A DNA stretch of 64,000 bases from Spirodela intermedia (lineage: Eukaryota; Streptophyta; Magnoliopsida; Alismatales; Araceae): assembly GCA_902729315.2 (NCBI GenBank), contig LR746269.1, positions 7,848,231 to 7,912,230 of the forward strand, read 5' to 3'. Under the pieces are notes generated by a model. The model saw only the letters and a program-made list of their open reading frames with translations. It searched no databases and was not told the origin of the DNA. The position numbers and the translations under genes are program-made. This document shows positions 38,305 through 50,178 of the stretch, piece by piece. Positions within the stretch are counted from its first letter, which is position 1, and the number at the start of each line of letters is the position of its first letter.

Positions 38305-40299
38305 ATGGTAAAGGTTGTTGCTGTTCTGACTGGCTCAGAGGGTGTTACTGGCACCGTTTTCTTTTCCCAGGAGGGAGATGGTATGGGTGCTGTCCTAGAA
38401 TGAACTTTTCATGTTTAGGCACTGTTGCTTCTATTTATTTCTGTCATTTTCTTAGGTCCGACTTCCGTCAGCGGGAGCCTCTCTGGCCTTAAGCCTGGTC
38501 TTCAGGGGTTTCATGTGCATGCTCTTGGTGACACTACCAATGGATGCATGTCCACAGGTATTACATTTCCACGATGGCCCTGCGTACTTTATGGTGGATG
38601 TGATCAACACTTTATCATATGCATTTTCGGTGATTATTATGTTCAATCCTAGGTCCTCATTTCAATCCCACTGGGAAGGAACATGGTGCTCCGGAGGATG
38701 AGATCCGTCATGCTGGTGATCTGGGGAATGTCACGGCTGGCGAGGATGGTATTGTGCTCTCTGATCCGCCTTAGTTTATCCATGTCAAGATCGGAGGTAT
38801 CTAAATGGATGGCTTCTTCTGAGTATTATACTTGCAACGACGAAAGGGTGAGGATAAAGGAGGAAGACGAGGAGGAAGCATGGGAGTAAAGAGGAGGAGG
38901 AGGTGGCCATAGTGATTATGGAGAAGTAGTCTATGAATTTGTCTTGTTTTTTTTGTGGTCTCCTCTCTCGGACCATACTAGACGGCGCTGAAATCTGAGA
39001 TCTTTTGCATATTTATGTTCACTTAATTGATTCTTTTGCCCTCTGATGCAGGTACTGTAAGCATTACGATTGTTGACAGTCAGGTACAATTGCTGTTGAA
39101 TTCTTTATTCTCTGTTCATGATAAATTATGATGCTGGGATACATCCCATATCCCATTTCTAAATTTCAAATTATTATTTATTTTTCTCAACAGATTCCTC
39201 TCACCCGACCAAATTCTGTCGTTGGTAGGGCTGTTGTAGTTCATGCTGATCCCGATGATCTCGGGAAGGGTAATCTATATACTCATTTATTATTTGGTTG
39301 TTTTATACCAGGGTTTTCCAGTTTCCATCTCCTAATGCCATGGAAAATATGCTTCCTGTGTAAGTGTTACGAAGACAGCATTACTGAACTCATCCCTAAA
39401 ATGGTCATCAGACATGAATTGTGCTGAATTTTTCTGGAACTTTTGTCCTGATTTTCGTTTGGCTTCTGTGGCTATTTGTTGGAAACTCGAATAAATCCTT
39501 CTATATATTATTATTTTTAACTCTAAACTGTATTATTTTGTTAGTGACGAGTCTTATTTTTCATTTTTCGTCCTTCTGGAAATTGGAATCTACTCCTTTC
39601 TGCCTTCAGACATTTACCTTATCATTGCATTTGATTGATTTCAGCTGGCTTTCCTCGTGTGTCTAAGATTTCTTGCTGTTGCAATGCAAGAAAAGAGAAA
39701 ATAACAAGTTATTATTATGTATCTTTTTGTTTTTCTGGACCATTGTTCCAATCGGTGCTCTTTTCCATCCCAACCTATTTGATGAACCGCTAAAATGCAC
39801 CAAATTTTTGATACTATTCTTACCCTAGAATCTTGGACAAATTTACAATGAGGGGATGATCTCCATCCAGCTGCAGTAAACTACTGGCTCTCAATATTTG
39901 CCTAAGAATATGAATAATAAGTGGATGATCTCCAGCATATGAATATATTGCAATGTGTATTCTTGCATTCAGCATGGTGAGATCTTACAGTCCCAGTGCA
40001 ATAAACTCGTTCAATTCTCCTTGACTGAATCTGGGCATTGCAGAAACAACAACACGGTTTTCAATCCTTATATGGAGTTTATTATTTCCTTCTTAAAGCC
40101 TGCTAAACCTTCTCCCCCTCCTCGCACACAGGCGGACACGAGCTCAGCAAGACCACCGGGAACGCCGGTGGTAGAGTGGCCTGTGGTGAGACTTCCATCG
40201 CTGTATCATGAATCCCCCCCTCTTCCACTGCTTCATCACCAGCTGGTTCCTCATCCCTTCTTCTCCCCCTCCTCAGGCGTCATCGGGCTGCAGGCGTAG
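38305..40299 (+). CDS. CSD1: Cytosolic Cu/Zn superoxide dismutase
   Basis: Converts superoxide to O2 and H2O2 in the cytosol as a homodimer. Seven coding exons: 38305-38380, 38456-38557, 38653-38748, 39052-39083, 39194-39269, 40132-40185, 40277-40299. They give 152 residues, the standard length of plant CSD1, with no transit peptide. All metal ligands are present: His45, His47 and His119 (Cu), bridging His62, His70, His79 and Asp82 (Zn). The structural disulfide pair is Cys56-Cys145. The signature GFHVHALGD and the C-terminal [13 protein letters not shown] are intact. Post-transcriptional control by miR398 is indicated by the split target site in the leader. The PPR gene starts 354 bp downstream on the same strand. 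Confidence 0.97.
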
Positions 40300-40653
40300 C
40301 GAGAGAGAGAGAGAGAGACTTGCAGGGGCTGGTAGCCGTCGTACGTGTGTTCTTTATCCCTTTCGTTTTTGTTATTAACAGACTGCTTTTTATGGTTCCG
40401 ACTTTCTATGACGAGTGGTTATTTTCTGCGGTTATGGAATATTTTTATATTCAAAGGTGGCGTCTTTCGTCAGGGGAGGCCCCAGAAATGGAGATCAGGA
40501 TTGAGAGGACCTGAACCGATGGGGTCTCGCCGGAGTCTTCACCGCTGCCGCCGCCGTCGTCTCGTTAGGCGGCCTACGCAACGGCGCCGGCCCCCTCGTG
40601 CCGCAGACCTCCGCCTTGGCCGCTGATGAGCACCGAGCGGTGGGCGGGTGGCG
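40300..40653. other. CSD1-PPR spacer
   Basis: A short GA run at 40301-40318, then sequence rising in GC. An ATG at 40519, in frame with the PPR, opens a 35-codon uORF that ends just before the PPR start codon. Confidence 0.5.
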
Positions 40654-42522
40654 ATGGACCTCTTCGCCGCCACCTCGAGGGTCGTCTCCCTGGCGCGGTC
40701 CGGCGCCATCGCCGCGGCACGCCGCCTGTTTGACGCCATGCCGTGCCGAGACACCGTCGCCTGGAACGCCATGCTGGCGTGCTACTCCCGCCACGCCCTG
40801 CTCGCCGAGGCCCTGACCCTCTTCTCCGCCATGAGGGCCTCCGGCGCCAAGCCCGACGCCTTCTCCCTCACGGCGGCGCTGAGCGCCGCCGCTTCGGCGC
40901 GCGACTTGCGCCGCGGCGAGCAGCTCCACGCCCTGGCCATCGCGCTCGCCCTTCCGGCCGCCTTCCCCGTCAGCAACGCCCTCATCGACATGTACGGCAA
41001 GTGCTCCCTCCCATCCAGCGCCCGGCAGGTCTTCGCCGAGATGGACGACCCGAACGAGGTCTCCTGGTGCTCCCTACTTTCCGCCTACGCATCCTCCGGC
41101 TGGCTTCAGAAGGCCCGCCACCTGTTCGACGAAATGCCATTGAGGAATGCCGCCGCCTGGAACGCGCTGATGGGAGGGTACATCCATCACGGAGAGGTGG
41201 AGTTGGCGGCGTCTCTGTTCAGAGAGATGGCGGCGCACGGGGTGAGAGGGGACATCTGGACTTTCTCCAGCCTCGCCGCCGCCTGCGCCGAGCTGGAGGA
41301 CCCTCGCTTGGGGTTTTCTCTCCACGGGTTGGTCGTCAAGTGTGGCTGGAGCTCGGCGGTGGAGATCGGCAATTCCGTCATCAGCTTCTACGCCAGGCTC
41401 GACCTCGCCGAGGACGCACAGAAGGTGTTTGACGCTCTCCCCAGCAAAACCCAGGTCTCGTGGAACGCGGCGATGGACGCCCACATGAGAGCCGGCGGCG
41501 TCGTGGCGGCGCTGCGGCTCTTCTGGGCGGCGCCGGCGAGGAACGCCATCTCCTGGACCGCCGTCATAGGCGGGATGGCGCGGAACGGGCGCGCGGAGCA
41601 GGCGCTGCGGTTCTTCTCCGCCATGGTTGGCTGCGGTCTCCACCCTGACGAGCTCACCTTCACGCCGGTCCTGCAGGCTTGCGCCGAGCTGGCTCTGCTG
41701 CATCAGGGCAGGGCGGCTCACGGCGGCCTCCTCCGCCGCGGCTTCCACGGTGACGTTTTCCTCGCCAACGGGCTCATCAACATGTACGCCAAATGCGGCG
41801 ACGTCGACTCCTCCATCCGGGCCTTCCTCGGCGCCGCTTGCAGGGACCTGGTTTCCTGGAACACGCTGCTCCTCGGGCTCTCCCTGCACGGGCGGGCGGC
41901 GGAGGCGGTGGCGGCGTACGAGGAGATGGCGGAGGAGGAGCTATCCCCCGACGGGTTCACCTTCGCCGGCCTGCTGATGGGCTGCAGCCACGCCGGGCTG
42001 GTGGAGCAAGGTAGCGCCCTCTTCGCAGCGATGGGCGTCCTCGCCGGAGTGGACCACGCCGCCTGCGTGGTGGACATGCTGGGGCGAGCCGGGCGGCTGG
42101 CGGAGGCGGCAGAGCTGGTGGCGCGGTGGCCCGCGGCTCCCCTGCGGGAGTCCCTGCGCGGCGCCTTGGGCCGGCTCGGCGTCGGAAGGGCGGCGGTGGT
42201 GGAGGAGCTGCTGAGGAGCCACTCCATTGAGGGGGTGGAGGAGGAGGAGGCGGCGGCGTATGTGGCGCTATCGAACATGTGCTGCTCGGGCGGGCTCTGG
42301 GAGGCGGCGGCGGAGGTAAGGAAGGCCATGGCGGCGCGGGGCGTGAGGAAGCCGCCCGGTCGCAGCTGGGTGGAGGCGAAGGGGAAGGTGGAGGCCTTCT
42401 TCGCCGGCGGGCTGGAGGGTCTCCTTCTGCCGGAGGCGGAGGCGGTGCTGGCCACGCTGCGATCCTTGGAGTCGGAGATGAGGAGCCCTAGCTCCATTCT
42501 CAGCGACCATCCGGGGAGGTGA
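40654..42522 (+). CDS. PLS-class pentatricopeptide repeat protein, E subgroup
   Basis: RNA-binding PPR protein of 622 residues in one exon. Repeats run almost the whole length and alternate P, L and S types, for example DTVAWNAMLACYSRHALLAEA, NEVSWCSLLSAYAS, AISWTAVIGGMARNG and DLVSWNTLLLGLSLHG. They are followed by the E region (CVVDMLGRAGRLAEAAEL ... YVALSNMCCSGGLWEAAAEVR ... GRSWVEAKGKVEAF). No DYW deaminase domain follows. In this subgroup the protein recruits an editing deaminase for C-to-U editing of organelle RNA (family knowledge). Segment order and sequence recall Arabidopsis At2g36980, annotated mitochondrial (from memory). There is no long leader before repeat 1. GC is very high, producing long antisense shadow ORFs. 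The stop codon lies inside the first copy of a tandem repeat that continues downstream. Confidence 0.93.
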   Translation: MDLFAATSRVVSLARSGAIAAARRLFDAMPCRDTVAWNAMLACYSRHALLAEALTLFSAMRASGAKPDAFSLTAALSAAASARDLRRGEQLHALAIALALPAAFPVSNALIDMYGKCSLPSSARQVFAEMDDPNEVSWCSLLSAYASSGWLQKARHLFDEMPLRNAAAWNALMGGYIHHGEVELAASLFREMAAHGVRGDIWTFSSLAAACAELEDPRLGFSLHGLVVKCGWSSAVEIGNSVISFYARLDLAEDAQKVFDALPSKTQVSWNAAMDAHMRAGGVVAALRLFWAAPARNAISWTAVIGGMARNGRAEQALRFFSAMVGCGLHPDELTFTPVLQACAELALLHQGRAAHGGLLRRGFHGDVFLANGLINMYAKCGDVDSSIRAFLGAACRDLVSWNTLLLGLSLHGRAAEAVAAYEEMAEEELSPDGFTFAGLLMGCSHAGLVEQGSALFAAMGVLAGVDHAACVVDMLGRAGRLAEAAELVARWPAAPLRESLRGALGRLGVGRAAVVEELLRSHSIEGVEEEEAAAYVALSNMCCSGGLWEAAAEVRKAMAARGVRKPPGRSWVEAKGKVEAFFAGGLEGLLLPEAEAVLATLRSLESEMRSPSSILSDHPGR

Positions 42523-43070
42523 GGATCTGAATAAAGATGGTGGGGGCGGCAGGTGTGGAGGTAAAGTCAGTTCAATCCTACCCAGTTGAAGTTTTTCCTT
42601 CGAAATTGACAAGCGACCCTGCGATCAACTCGTGTGGGTGAAAGTCAATGCATCAGATCAATATGAGGGAAAATTGACCTTCCTTCCAATACAGAACTGG
42701 GCATTCACACTGACGACTCGGGGGAGGTTAGGATCAGAATAAAGATGGCAGCTGCGGCGGCAGGTGTGGAGGTAAAGTGAAGTAAATCTTACTGAGTTGA
42801 ATTTTTTCCTTTGAAATCGACAAACAAGCCATGCGGTCAACTGGTGTGGGCGAAAGTCAAATGCATTAGATCAATATGTCATTCCTCCCAATACAGAAGT
42901 GGGCACCCACAGCGACGACTTGGGGGCGAGGAGTCAAGTAAAGGCGGCGGTGGCGGCGGCAGGTTGTGGAGGTAAATTAAATGCTACCCCAGTTGATTTT
43001 TTTCGTTAAAAATTGGCAAAAAACAGCAGGGTCAATTGATGTGACCAAAGTCAATCTTGAATCCGTTATT
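42513..43070. repeat. About 205-bp tandem repeat, 2.7 copies, starting in PPR 3' end
   Basis: Units start GGGGAGGTGAGGATCTGAA (42513), GGGGAGGTTAGGATCAGAA (42721) and a diverged GGGGGCGAGGAGTCAAG (about 42922). Each then has GGCGGCAGG(T)TGTGGAGGTAAA, CAGTTGA-like and CAA(C/T)T(C/G)(G/A)TGTG segments. Confidence 0.88.
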
Positions 43071-43077
43071 AACAACT

Positions 43078-43149
43078 GGGCATTTGGTCTAGTGGTATGA
43101 TTCTCGCTTTGGGTGCGAGAGGTCCCGAGTTCGATTCTCGGAATGCCCC
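43078..43149 (+). tRNA. tRNA-Pro(UGG)
   Basis: A 72-nt cloverleaf without intron. The acceptor GGGCATT pairs with AATGCCC and the discriminator is C. The anticodon stem CTCGC/GCGAG encloses loop TTTGGGT (anticodon TGG), and the T stem CCGAG/CTCGG encloses TTCGATT. All stems are fully paired. A Pol III terminator TTTTT follows at about 43161. Confidence 0.97.
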
Positions 43150-43513
43150 TGCCCCACCCAATCCTTTTTATTAGTAATTTATTTATGCGTTCTTTTATTG
43201 GCAGGGCTGGGGCTGTTCTTGAAATCGTATTCTCCTCTGCAGGGACGGTGTAGTCAACTCCCCCCCTCCTTCCCTCTCTCCCTCTCTACGTGTCCCGAGG
43301 TGGTTGGGAGGAGGAATCCGGGGGAGTCAAAGGGATCAGATCGAAGATAAAGAGGTGGGGGGAAGAGGAAAGAGGTCCCGAGTTCTTCTTCTTCACTACA
43401 GAGAATGAGAATGAGAGAAGGAAGGTTCTTGGTAACCCACAGCAGTGAGTTAGGCAGACATTAAATGAAGAAGACCCAATCGGGAAGAAGGGGGAGAGAG
43501 ACAAAAAGATGTG

Positions 43514-43585
43514 GGGACATTCCGAGAATTGAACTCGGGACCTCTCGCATCCTAAGTGAGAATCATATCACTAGACCAAATGCCC
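43514..43585 (-). tRNA. tRNA-Pro(AGG), slightly degenerate
   Basis: On the minus strand a 72-nt cloverleaf clearly homologous to the upstream tRNA-Pro. Loop TTAGGAT gives anticodon AGG. It departs from the intact copy by an A-C mismatch in the anticodon stem (CTCAC/GCGAG), a G-U pair in the acceptor stem, loss of one G of the D-loop GG pair (GTGATATG), and TTCAATT in the T loop. A TTTTT terminator follows on that strand (43502-43506). It may be a functional minor gene or a decaying copy. Confidence 0.75.
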
Positions 43586-46500
43586 TTGATGACTTTGTGC
43601 TTAAAAGTTTTTTTGATGACAAGATAAGGCTCAAGTCAACCATCAAATCCACCGGGCTTTCTCACGTTACAAGGAACAATTGGTCTCCCCACGGTCAAAG
43701 GCACGCGCTCCAATGCCATTGAAGCTCTGGGAGAGTTCTGGTACATATTTTTTATTTAGCTTATTTCTGAAGGGTGCTCCATTATTCTTTATGGGATGCT
43801 GACCCTGCAGTGGTATGAAACCCATTAAATCTTTGTTTTTCCAATTTGCCCCCTCTCAAGTCAAATAGGTAGCCAATTCAGAATGAAAATTCCATATCAA
43901 GTTAATGATCGTTTCTTATTTTGTGCTGAAGCAATTTATAAAGCACAAGCTGAAACAGGTGAAATTAAAGGGCATTACTTAAAGGGTACTGCATGTATTT
44001 GCTTGTGAAGAAGTGAACAAAAAGGTTATCTTTGGCAAATAATACTTGAACAAAATGTTTCTTTATCAAGCAGTATACGTAGGAATTGTTATTTATATGT
44101 TATAGAATTGGCCATAGATAAATTCCCCTTTCATTTGGAGGTATTGAATACGCCCATAAATCTGAGCTTCATGTTTCTATTTCTATTTATCATTTGCTAA
44201 AAATGCAATATATTGTGGACATTCTTCATGCTTTCTTAATGATACCCAATTTTTTTATTCTACGAAGTTATCATCTAATATTTTATTGCTAGAGAGCTAT
44301 AAATTTACATTTTATTTCTTTTTGAAACTTTATGAAAATGTTGAAAGTCAAATTATTTACCTTGACCATAATTAATATTCTCTAAATTTAGTGCATTTAT
44401 CATTTATGAATGAATTTCTTCCTTTACTTATGTTTAATGACATACTATTGAATCTTATCTACTGATGCAGGACAAAGGGGCCATAATAGATCTTGAAAAA
44501 AGAACTACACATTAATCTTTAAAGTTGACTCAAATTAGAACTTTGAGGGCTTAATATGCGGATGATCTCGCAATTAGGATGGAATGGTGGAGACAAAGTG
44601 GACGGCGAGGAGGCAGAATTGCGGCGACAGGGGGGACGACAAGGAGGCAGGGCGACAGCGACAGGGCCGATGACAAGGAGGCGGAATGGTGGTTACGGGT
44701 CGGTGAAGAGGCTGAATGACGGTGACAATGGGAGAGGAAAGAAAGGTGGGTTTGGCGATGAGGTGGATGGCTAGAAGGTGGAAATGGTTGTGGTGGCAAG
44801 AGAGAGGAAAGGGAGGGCTGGCGACAAGATGGGACAAAGGTGATGTGGGGGAAGAGAAAGAGAGAGAGGTCCCCTAATCCAAGAGGGCAAGAAGAAGAAG
44901 AAGGTACCCCTAATTCAAGAGGCGAGCGAAAGAGAATATAAACCCTTAATTCAATAGGCAAATGAGGGAGAAGGAGCCCCTAATCCAAGAGGTGAGAGGG
45001 ATAACAAGAATCTTCTTGATTTCAAATTCAACTTCAACTTTTTTTCTTTCAAGTATTTGTGAGTTTCAATATTTATAAGAAAGAGAGGAAGGTAGTTAGA
45101 GACGTCCCCTCTCAAAGGATGCCAAGTGGTGTCTCTTGGAGGGAGAGGCACCTTTCTTAGGGGAGAAGGGGTGCATGGGTGATGTGGCCTCTTCTCCTCC
45201 CTCTTCTTCCTCCTTGTGGGTCCACCTAAGGGAATGAATCCTCATGTTGACTCCATCATCTACTTAATCTAATATGAACACAACTATCAGTTACACTTCA
45301 ATGAACTAAATAATCATATGCTCTAATGTTTTATTTGGGTCTAAATAGTTCATATTAAAAATTTAATGACTATGACCTTCTCACATAATTGCTCTAAAAA
45401 ACTAGGCCTGATCTCATCATTGGCATTTGTTGACTCTTCACCATTGATTTTATCACCATAAAGATAGGGAGCATGTCTACTCTAAGCTGGTAATGAATTT
45501 GTTAATAATACTATAGTCAAAGTGTCAAAGAGTAATTTTCTTTTACTTCATTATCTCTAATCACATAAAGATGGCATTATCCTACTCCAATCTCTATTGA
45601 AACTTCATAAGAAACTAAATATAATAGATTTTTACCTTGCATATTTTAGCTTAGTCACAAAAAATGACCTGTCTCACTTGAGATGTTAAAGAAATGTGTA
45701 GTAAATAACCAAACAGGAGTAAAGATTCAATTTCTCAACACCATATATGTGGATTAGTAGCGGTGTAAAAGTATTTTAGATCATATCTTTCGTGAAAAGA
45801 AGCAAATCTTTAACTTTAAAAGACATAACTTTGCATTTAAGGCCAAAAAACCCATGATGATGAAATTTTTTGTAAATGTTCAAAGTGTTCAGAGGAGAGT
45901 AAAGTCAAGTAGATGTGCTAAAACACCAAACTTTTCAATTAAGCACCAATTTTTCAATCTATATGACTTAACTTTTTAATTGTTGTAAGTAGTCTTAATA
46001 GTAGAGGGTTATTGGTAGAGTCATGTGCTAAGTACACTTTGGACATTATAAAATCATAAAACTAGGTTGGCAAGCTGTTGACAAATGTTTATCTACTGAC
46101 TAGTGAATAAATGTAATATTATAATGGTGAGCTAATACATTTGTGATGAATGAGCTTTGGAAATATTTTAAAATTACAAAGGAGGTGCCCTTAAAAGGGT
46201 AAAATATGTGGATAGCCAAACTAGTGAGTCTAGTGAGTTGATTGACGGTGTAAAGATATTATTGTAGACTATACCCAAAGTGTGTTTAAAGTGGTAAATG
46301 AATTAAAGTGATTATAGATAAGAGTACTACGACTACTATATTCACAAGTAGAATGTTTAATATAATTAATCCAGTTAAATATATCAACTTACCTAATTCA
46401 CTTTGCTGGAGGATATATAAAGCATGCATAGAATATATTAGTCAAAGCATGTGCACGAAATGAGTATCTTTGAGAGCCTAAGTAATTTTGGTGATGATAA

Positions 46501-49500
46501 AATGCATAAAAGATAGAATGGTAATCTCAAAATGATAGAATTATGTCTTTAGATTGCCTAAACCATTTTAGAGGTAAATGGGCTTTGGATTGAACAAAAT
46601 GTATTTACTCAAATTATTTAATAGCTTTTTGGATACAAGTTTATGTTATAGTTATATATGCACATAAACACATATACCCTTAGAAAGATATGTGAAAGAT
46701 GAACATGATGCAAGAATAAGCACATGAAAATTAAAATATTCGAATTTTTCATGAATTTAAAAATTATTTTATGAATTTTAAATTTTAAGCACTAATGTGA
46801 TAGGAAATATATTTATTTCTAAATGTTGAAATTTATTGTTGCACAATCTAAGATGTAGAATATTAGAAGGACACTTCACTCTACATTAAAAAAGGAGAGA
46901 TGAAAAGAGAAAAAAAAGGGGGAGTCAAAACTATGACAGCTAACTTCGTCTTTTGAGGAGTTAGATGAGAAACTAATTGATTTGAGTGTTAGAAAGAAGT
47001 CACGGATCTAGTTGTTGCTCAAGTCATCAAAGTGTTTTCCATTACTTCACACCATTCTAGGAGGTTTATTGAAGTTCATGAAAATCTATGAGCTGAAACA
47101 CAAATGATGATAACTTATTAACATTGTGTAATTTAAATACTAATGGTAATTATTAATATGAGTAGAGCAGTAACTCACTCTACTTGGGCAAACATAGAGC
47201 TGTCAATATCATAAATCTAGTAGGGATTAGTAGTACTTTACATTCTTGTTTCCACCAAGAGTCATAAATTTTGAAGGTTTCTAGGTAAAATGCTTAAGTA
47301 GAGTAGAGTTGTTAAATTTAGTGAAGACCATTTGAAGTTTATATTTTGATTTTTGGTATCAAATGGGATCATTAATACATGCATATGTGCAACCATTAGA
47401 AATATATCTTGATGAAGAGTTGAATGGAATTTTAGAGAAAATTATTGAGGTATTGAATTTTTATTGATTTTTACGAGATGACCAAAGTAATATTTTTATC
47501 CAAAGGTAGAACAATCTAGAATTTTGAACGTCTAACTAAAATAATTTTTATTTGAGAAAATATGTTATAAATATAAGCAAGTGACTAGTCAATGGAAAAT
47601 TGTTAATCTAAAGAAGAATATAAAATCAAAAACTATGCATAAAAAATTAAAGTATGTATGATATTTACAAGTATTATGATTATTTTTATGTGTTTTTATA
47701 ACTTATACATAGCCCACTAAGACCTATCAAAGTTTGACCATTAGATAAGGGCTAAATAGAAATGGTCTAGCTTCACCATAAAAGAGGACATTTCATCCAA
47801 AATTTGAGAAACAAAAAATCATATGAATTTAATTTCAGATAGTAGTATTTACTTCAAAAGACATTTTTCTTCTTTGCCACCTTCTCAAATCTTGAAGACC
47901 AAAGGGTAATATTAGATCAATTTAAGGATGTTGTGCACATCAATCAGAATATCAAATCCTTTTTTCTTGAACCCAACACTACTCAAATTCTTTAACCAAT
48001 GATAATATAACTAATATCAAGTTGACAACAATGGTAACCTCATTCTAATTTGATTATAATACATTCTTATTATGATTGTTGTATGTGGACTGGTTGAAAT
48101 ACTTGTATTGTGTTAGTAACATAATCATATAAGTCATTGAGTGACATCAATTAGTTGAAATACTTGCAATAGAGAGATCTAGGACTATTATAATTAGGGC
48201 TTTGGGTGAAGTGATCACTTGATCGCAAAGCCTGGTGAGGTAAAGGATTATTGATCTCAACAAAACCAAATGTATTTTGATAACTCTATAGAGAGCATAG
48301 CTCCTCATCAAGAGATCTTTTTAATGATTAGCAGTTAAAATAGTAGAACTATTTGATAAAAAAATAAAATATTAAGACTGATACATATGATAATGATAGA
48401 TTGGGGTCACACATCATTTCATGTATGTATTCATCATGTAGACTCTTTAATCTTGTCTAATACATCAATATGTGATCACATTCTATACCATCAATTTTAT
48501 GATTTTAGATTAATATTTTAAAATCACCAAAATAATACTAAGTTAACTCATAACCTAACAAGAGAGAGAGATGCAAGTTATGCCTTTTATCTCATAGATA
48601 GTGAAGTTTATTTCAAAACTAATAGACAAGTTTGGCAATGAAATGACTACAATTGATCAATTTCAATATCTTATTATGTTGTATCTACTCTTTAGACCAA
48701 TCTATGTAGTACTAAGGATGGGACATTTTAATATCTAAACCATCATTTTCAACAATTGCAGTCAATCTCTAACTAAATGAGTCTTTGTTGGAGTAGCACC
48801 ATCATGTAAACTATAACCACATCTAATGATGAAATTGATGGAATTGATGTAGACTTCAAGTCATCGTCACAAATTTGAGGAAATTGATGTAACATATTAC
48901 CAAAAAAATGTTTTTCAAATCATCAAGAAAAAAAGTCAATTGAAAAGTAAAAATGACATTATTTCTATAAATATTATTTGAGAAGCTAAAGAAAATAAAA
49001 GATATAAATCAGCTTCATGAAATCTAACGATTCATTGAGCAATTATTCTTAACATATGGTACAAAAAAAAATCTATAATGAGGAAAATACCCCTTTAAGT
49101 ATGAAGAAACATCCTTATGTTAGAATGTGGTTTTAAATAAGAGTGAAACCAATGACTATCTCATAATTAAGAGATATTTAAGTAATTACCAAGAACTATT
49201 TTTCAATAGTATAGTAGTTAGAGTATGAGGATTAGAAGAGATGAAAGCTCTTTATAATTAGTCATATGCTGAGCTTAGATAAAAGCAGCATTTTTGTTTT
49301 GAACCAAGGAGAGGTCTAGCCTAGAATATTGGGGTATCTAGGAGAGGATGAATTTAGACGGAAGATAAGGAAAAGGGTGGGACTGCCGTATGAGTAACTA
49401 TGAGAGAATGGTGTGGGGAGGAAAAATTGGCTAGTGAAGTTAGTAAACTTTTAGGATGGTCTTATGCAAAAATCTAGAACTTTTATTATCATGACAAATT

Positions 49501-49960
49501 TTTTGCTCAATTGTTTACCAATTTGGCAATTTTCTTATCGCCTATGCGGAAATCGGGCTGCACCCATTTTCCTAGTGGGCTAGGTTGGGGGAGACCTGAG
49601 GGTAACGAAGTAATTCATCATTTCCGGATCTGATTCCCAGGCGGTGAAAACGAGGGCGACAGAATATGTACAACGCCAGTCCAAGCGTGCGGGGGTTGGG
49701 TGTTATGGAGGCTGCGTGCTGCAGCAGAGGATGTCGACATTCTTCCATGGCAACCGGCTTTTGACTATGAAGGTCAACGGAGGGATGCCCGCAGCAACGG
49801 CGAGATGAGGGCATGATGTGCTCACAATCCCCAGAGGAATGACTCAGATCTACCTGGTTCTCCGAGGGTCGCCGTCGGTGTTGGTTATCTGTGCCTTGCG
49901 ACCTGAAAGCTGGCTGGTTCTCTTCATCTCCTCTCTCCGGGGTTTGTGGGGGAGGGAGGA
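43586..49960. other. AT-rich gene-poor region, 6.4 kb
   Basis: No recognisable gene. 44560-45000 is a purine-rich, GC-richer patch (GGAGG, GACGAC motifs) whose ORFs are low complexity. 45000-49500 is AT-rich sequence with frequent stops in all frames. It is probably old, fragmented transposable-element DNA, but I saw no protease, reverse transcriptase, integrase, transposase, primer-binding site or paired LTRs. 49560-49960 is GC-rich again and may be a promoter or leader. Confidence 0.5.
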
Positions 49961-49962
49961 GG

Positions 49963-50178
49963 ATGGGTAGGTGGGAGGAGGCGGCGTGGGTGCTGCTGGA
50001 GGTGATGCTGAGGAGGAGTATCTGTCTGTTCGGGGAGGTAGGGAAGCTGGTGCTGGACCTCACCTCGTTGATCGCCTCGGCTCTCCGTTTCTACGCCTTC
50101 AGAGCCGGCAGACCCGTTTCTTACAGGCCCGGGCGCTACTCCCCGTTGTCGTCAATGGTGGCGAGGCACGACAGATAG
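49963..50178 (+). CDS. Small hypothetical ORF, 71 codons
   Basis: Not recognised. An ATG at 49963 in GC-rich DNA opens a 71-residue reading frame (an in-frame ATG at 49891 would add 24 residues). It begins MGRWEEAAWVLLEVMLRR, contains a moderately hydrophobic segment (GKLVLDLTSLIASALRFY) that could be a membrane or amphipathic helix, and ends YSPLSSMVARHDR. It stands out because GC rises sharply above the AT-rich flanks. It is followed by CT-rich DNA that could be a 3'UTR. Alternatives are a first exon of an unrecognised gene or chance. Confidence 0.3.
   Translation: MGRWEEAAWVLLEVMLRRSICLFGEVGKLVLDLTSLIASALRFYAFRAGRPVSYRPGRYSPLSSMVARHDR

Noticed and set aside
40495-42612. Long antisense ORFs over the PPR gene (up to 271 codons)
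   Set aside because: They follow from the very high GC of the PPR coding strand; composition is Arg/Pro/Ala-rich with no domain.
44551-44961. 136-codon Pro/Ser/His-rich minus ORF
   Set aside because: Low-complexity product of a purine-rich repeat; no start context or neighbouring exon.
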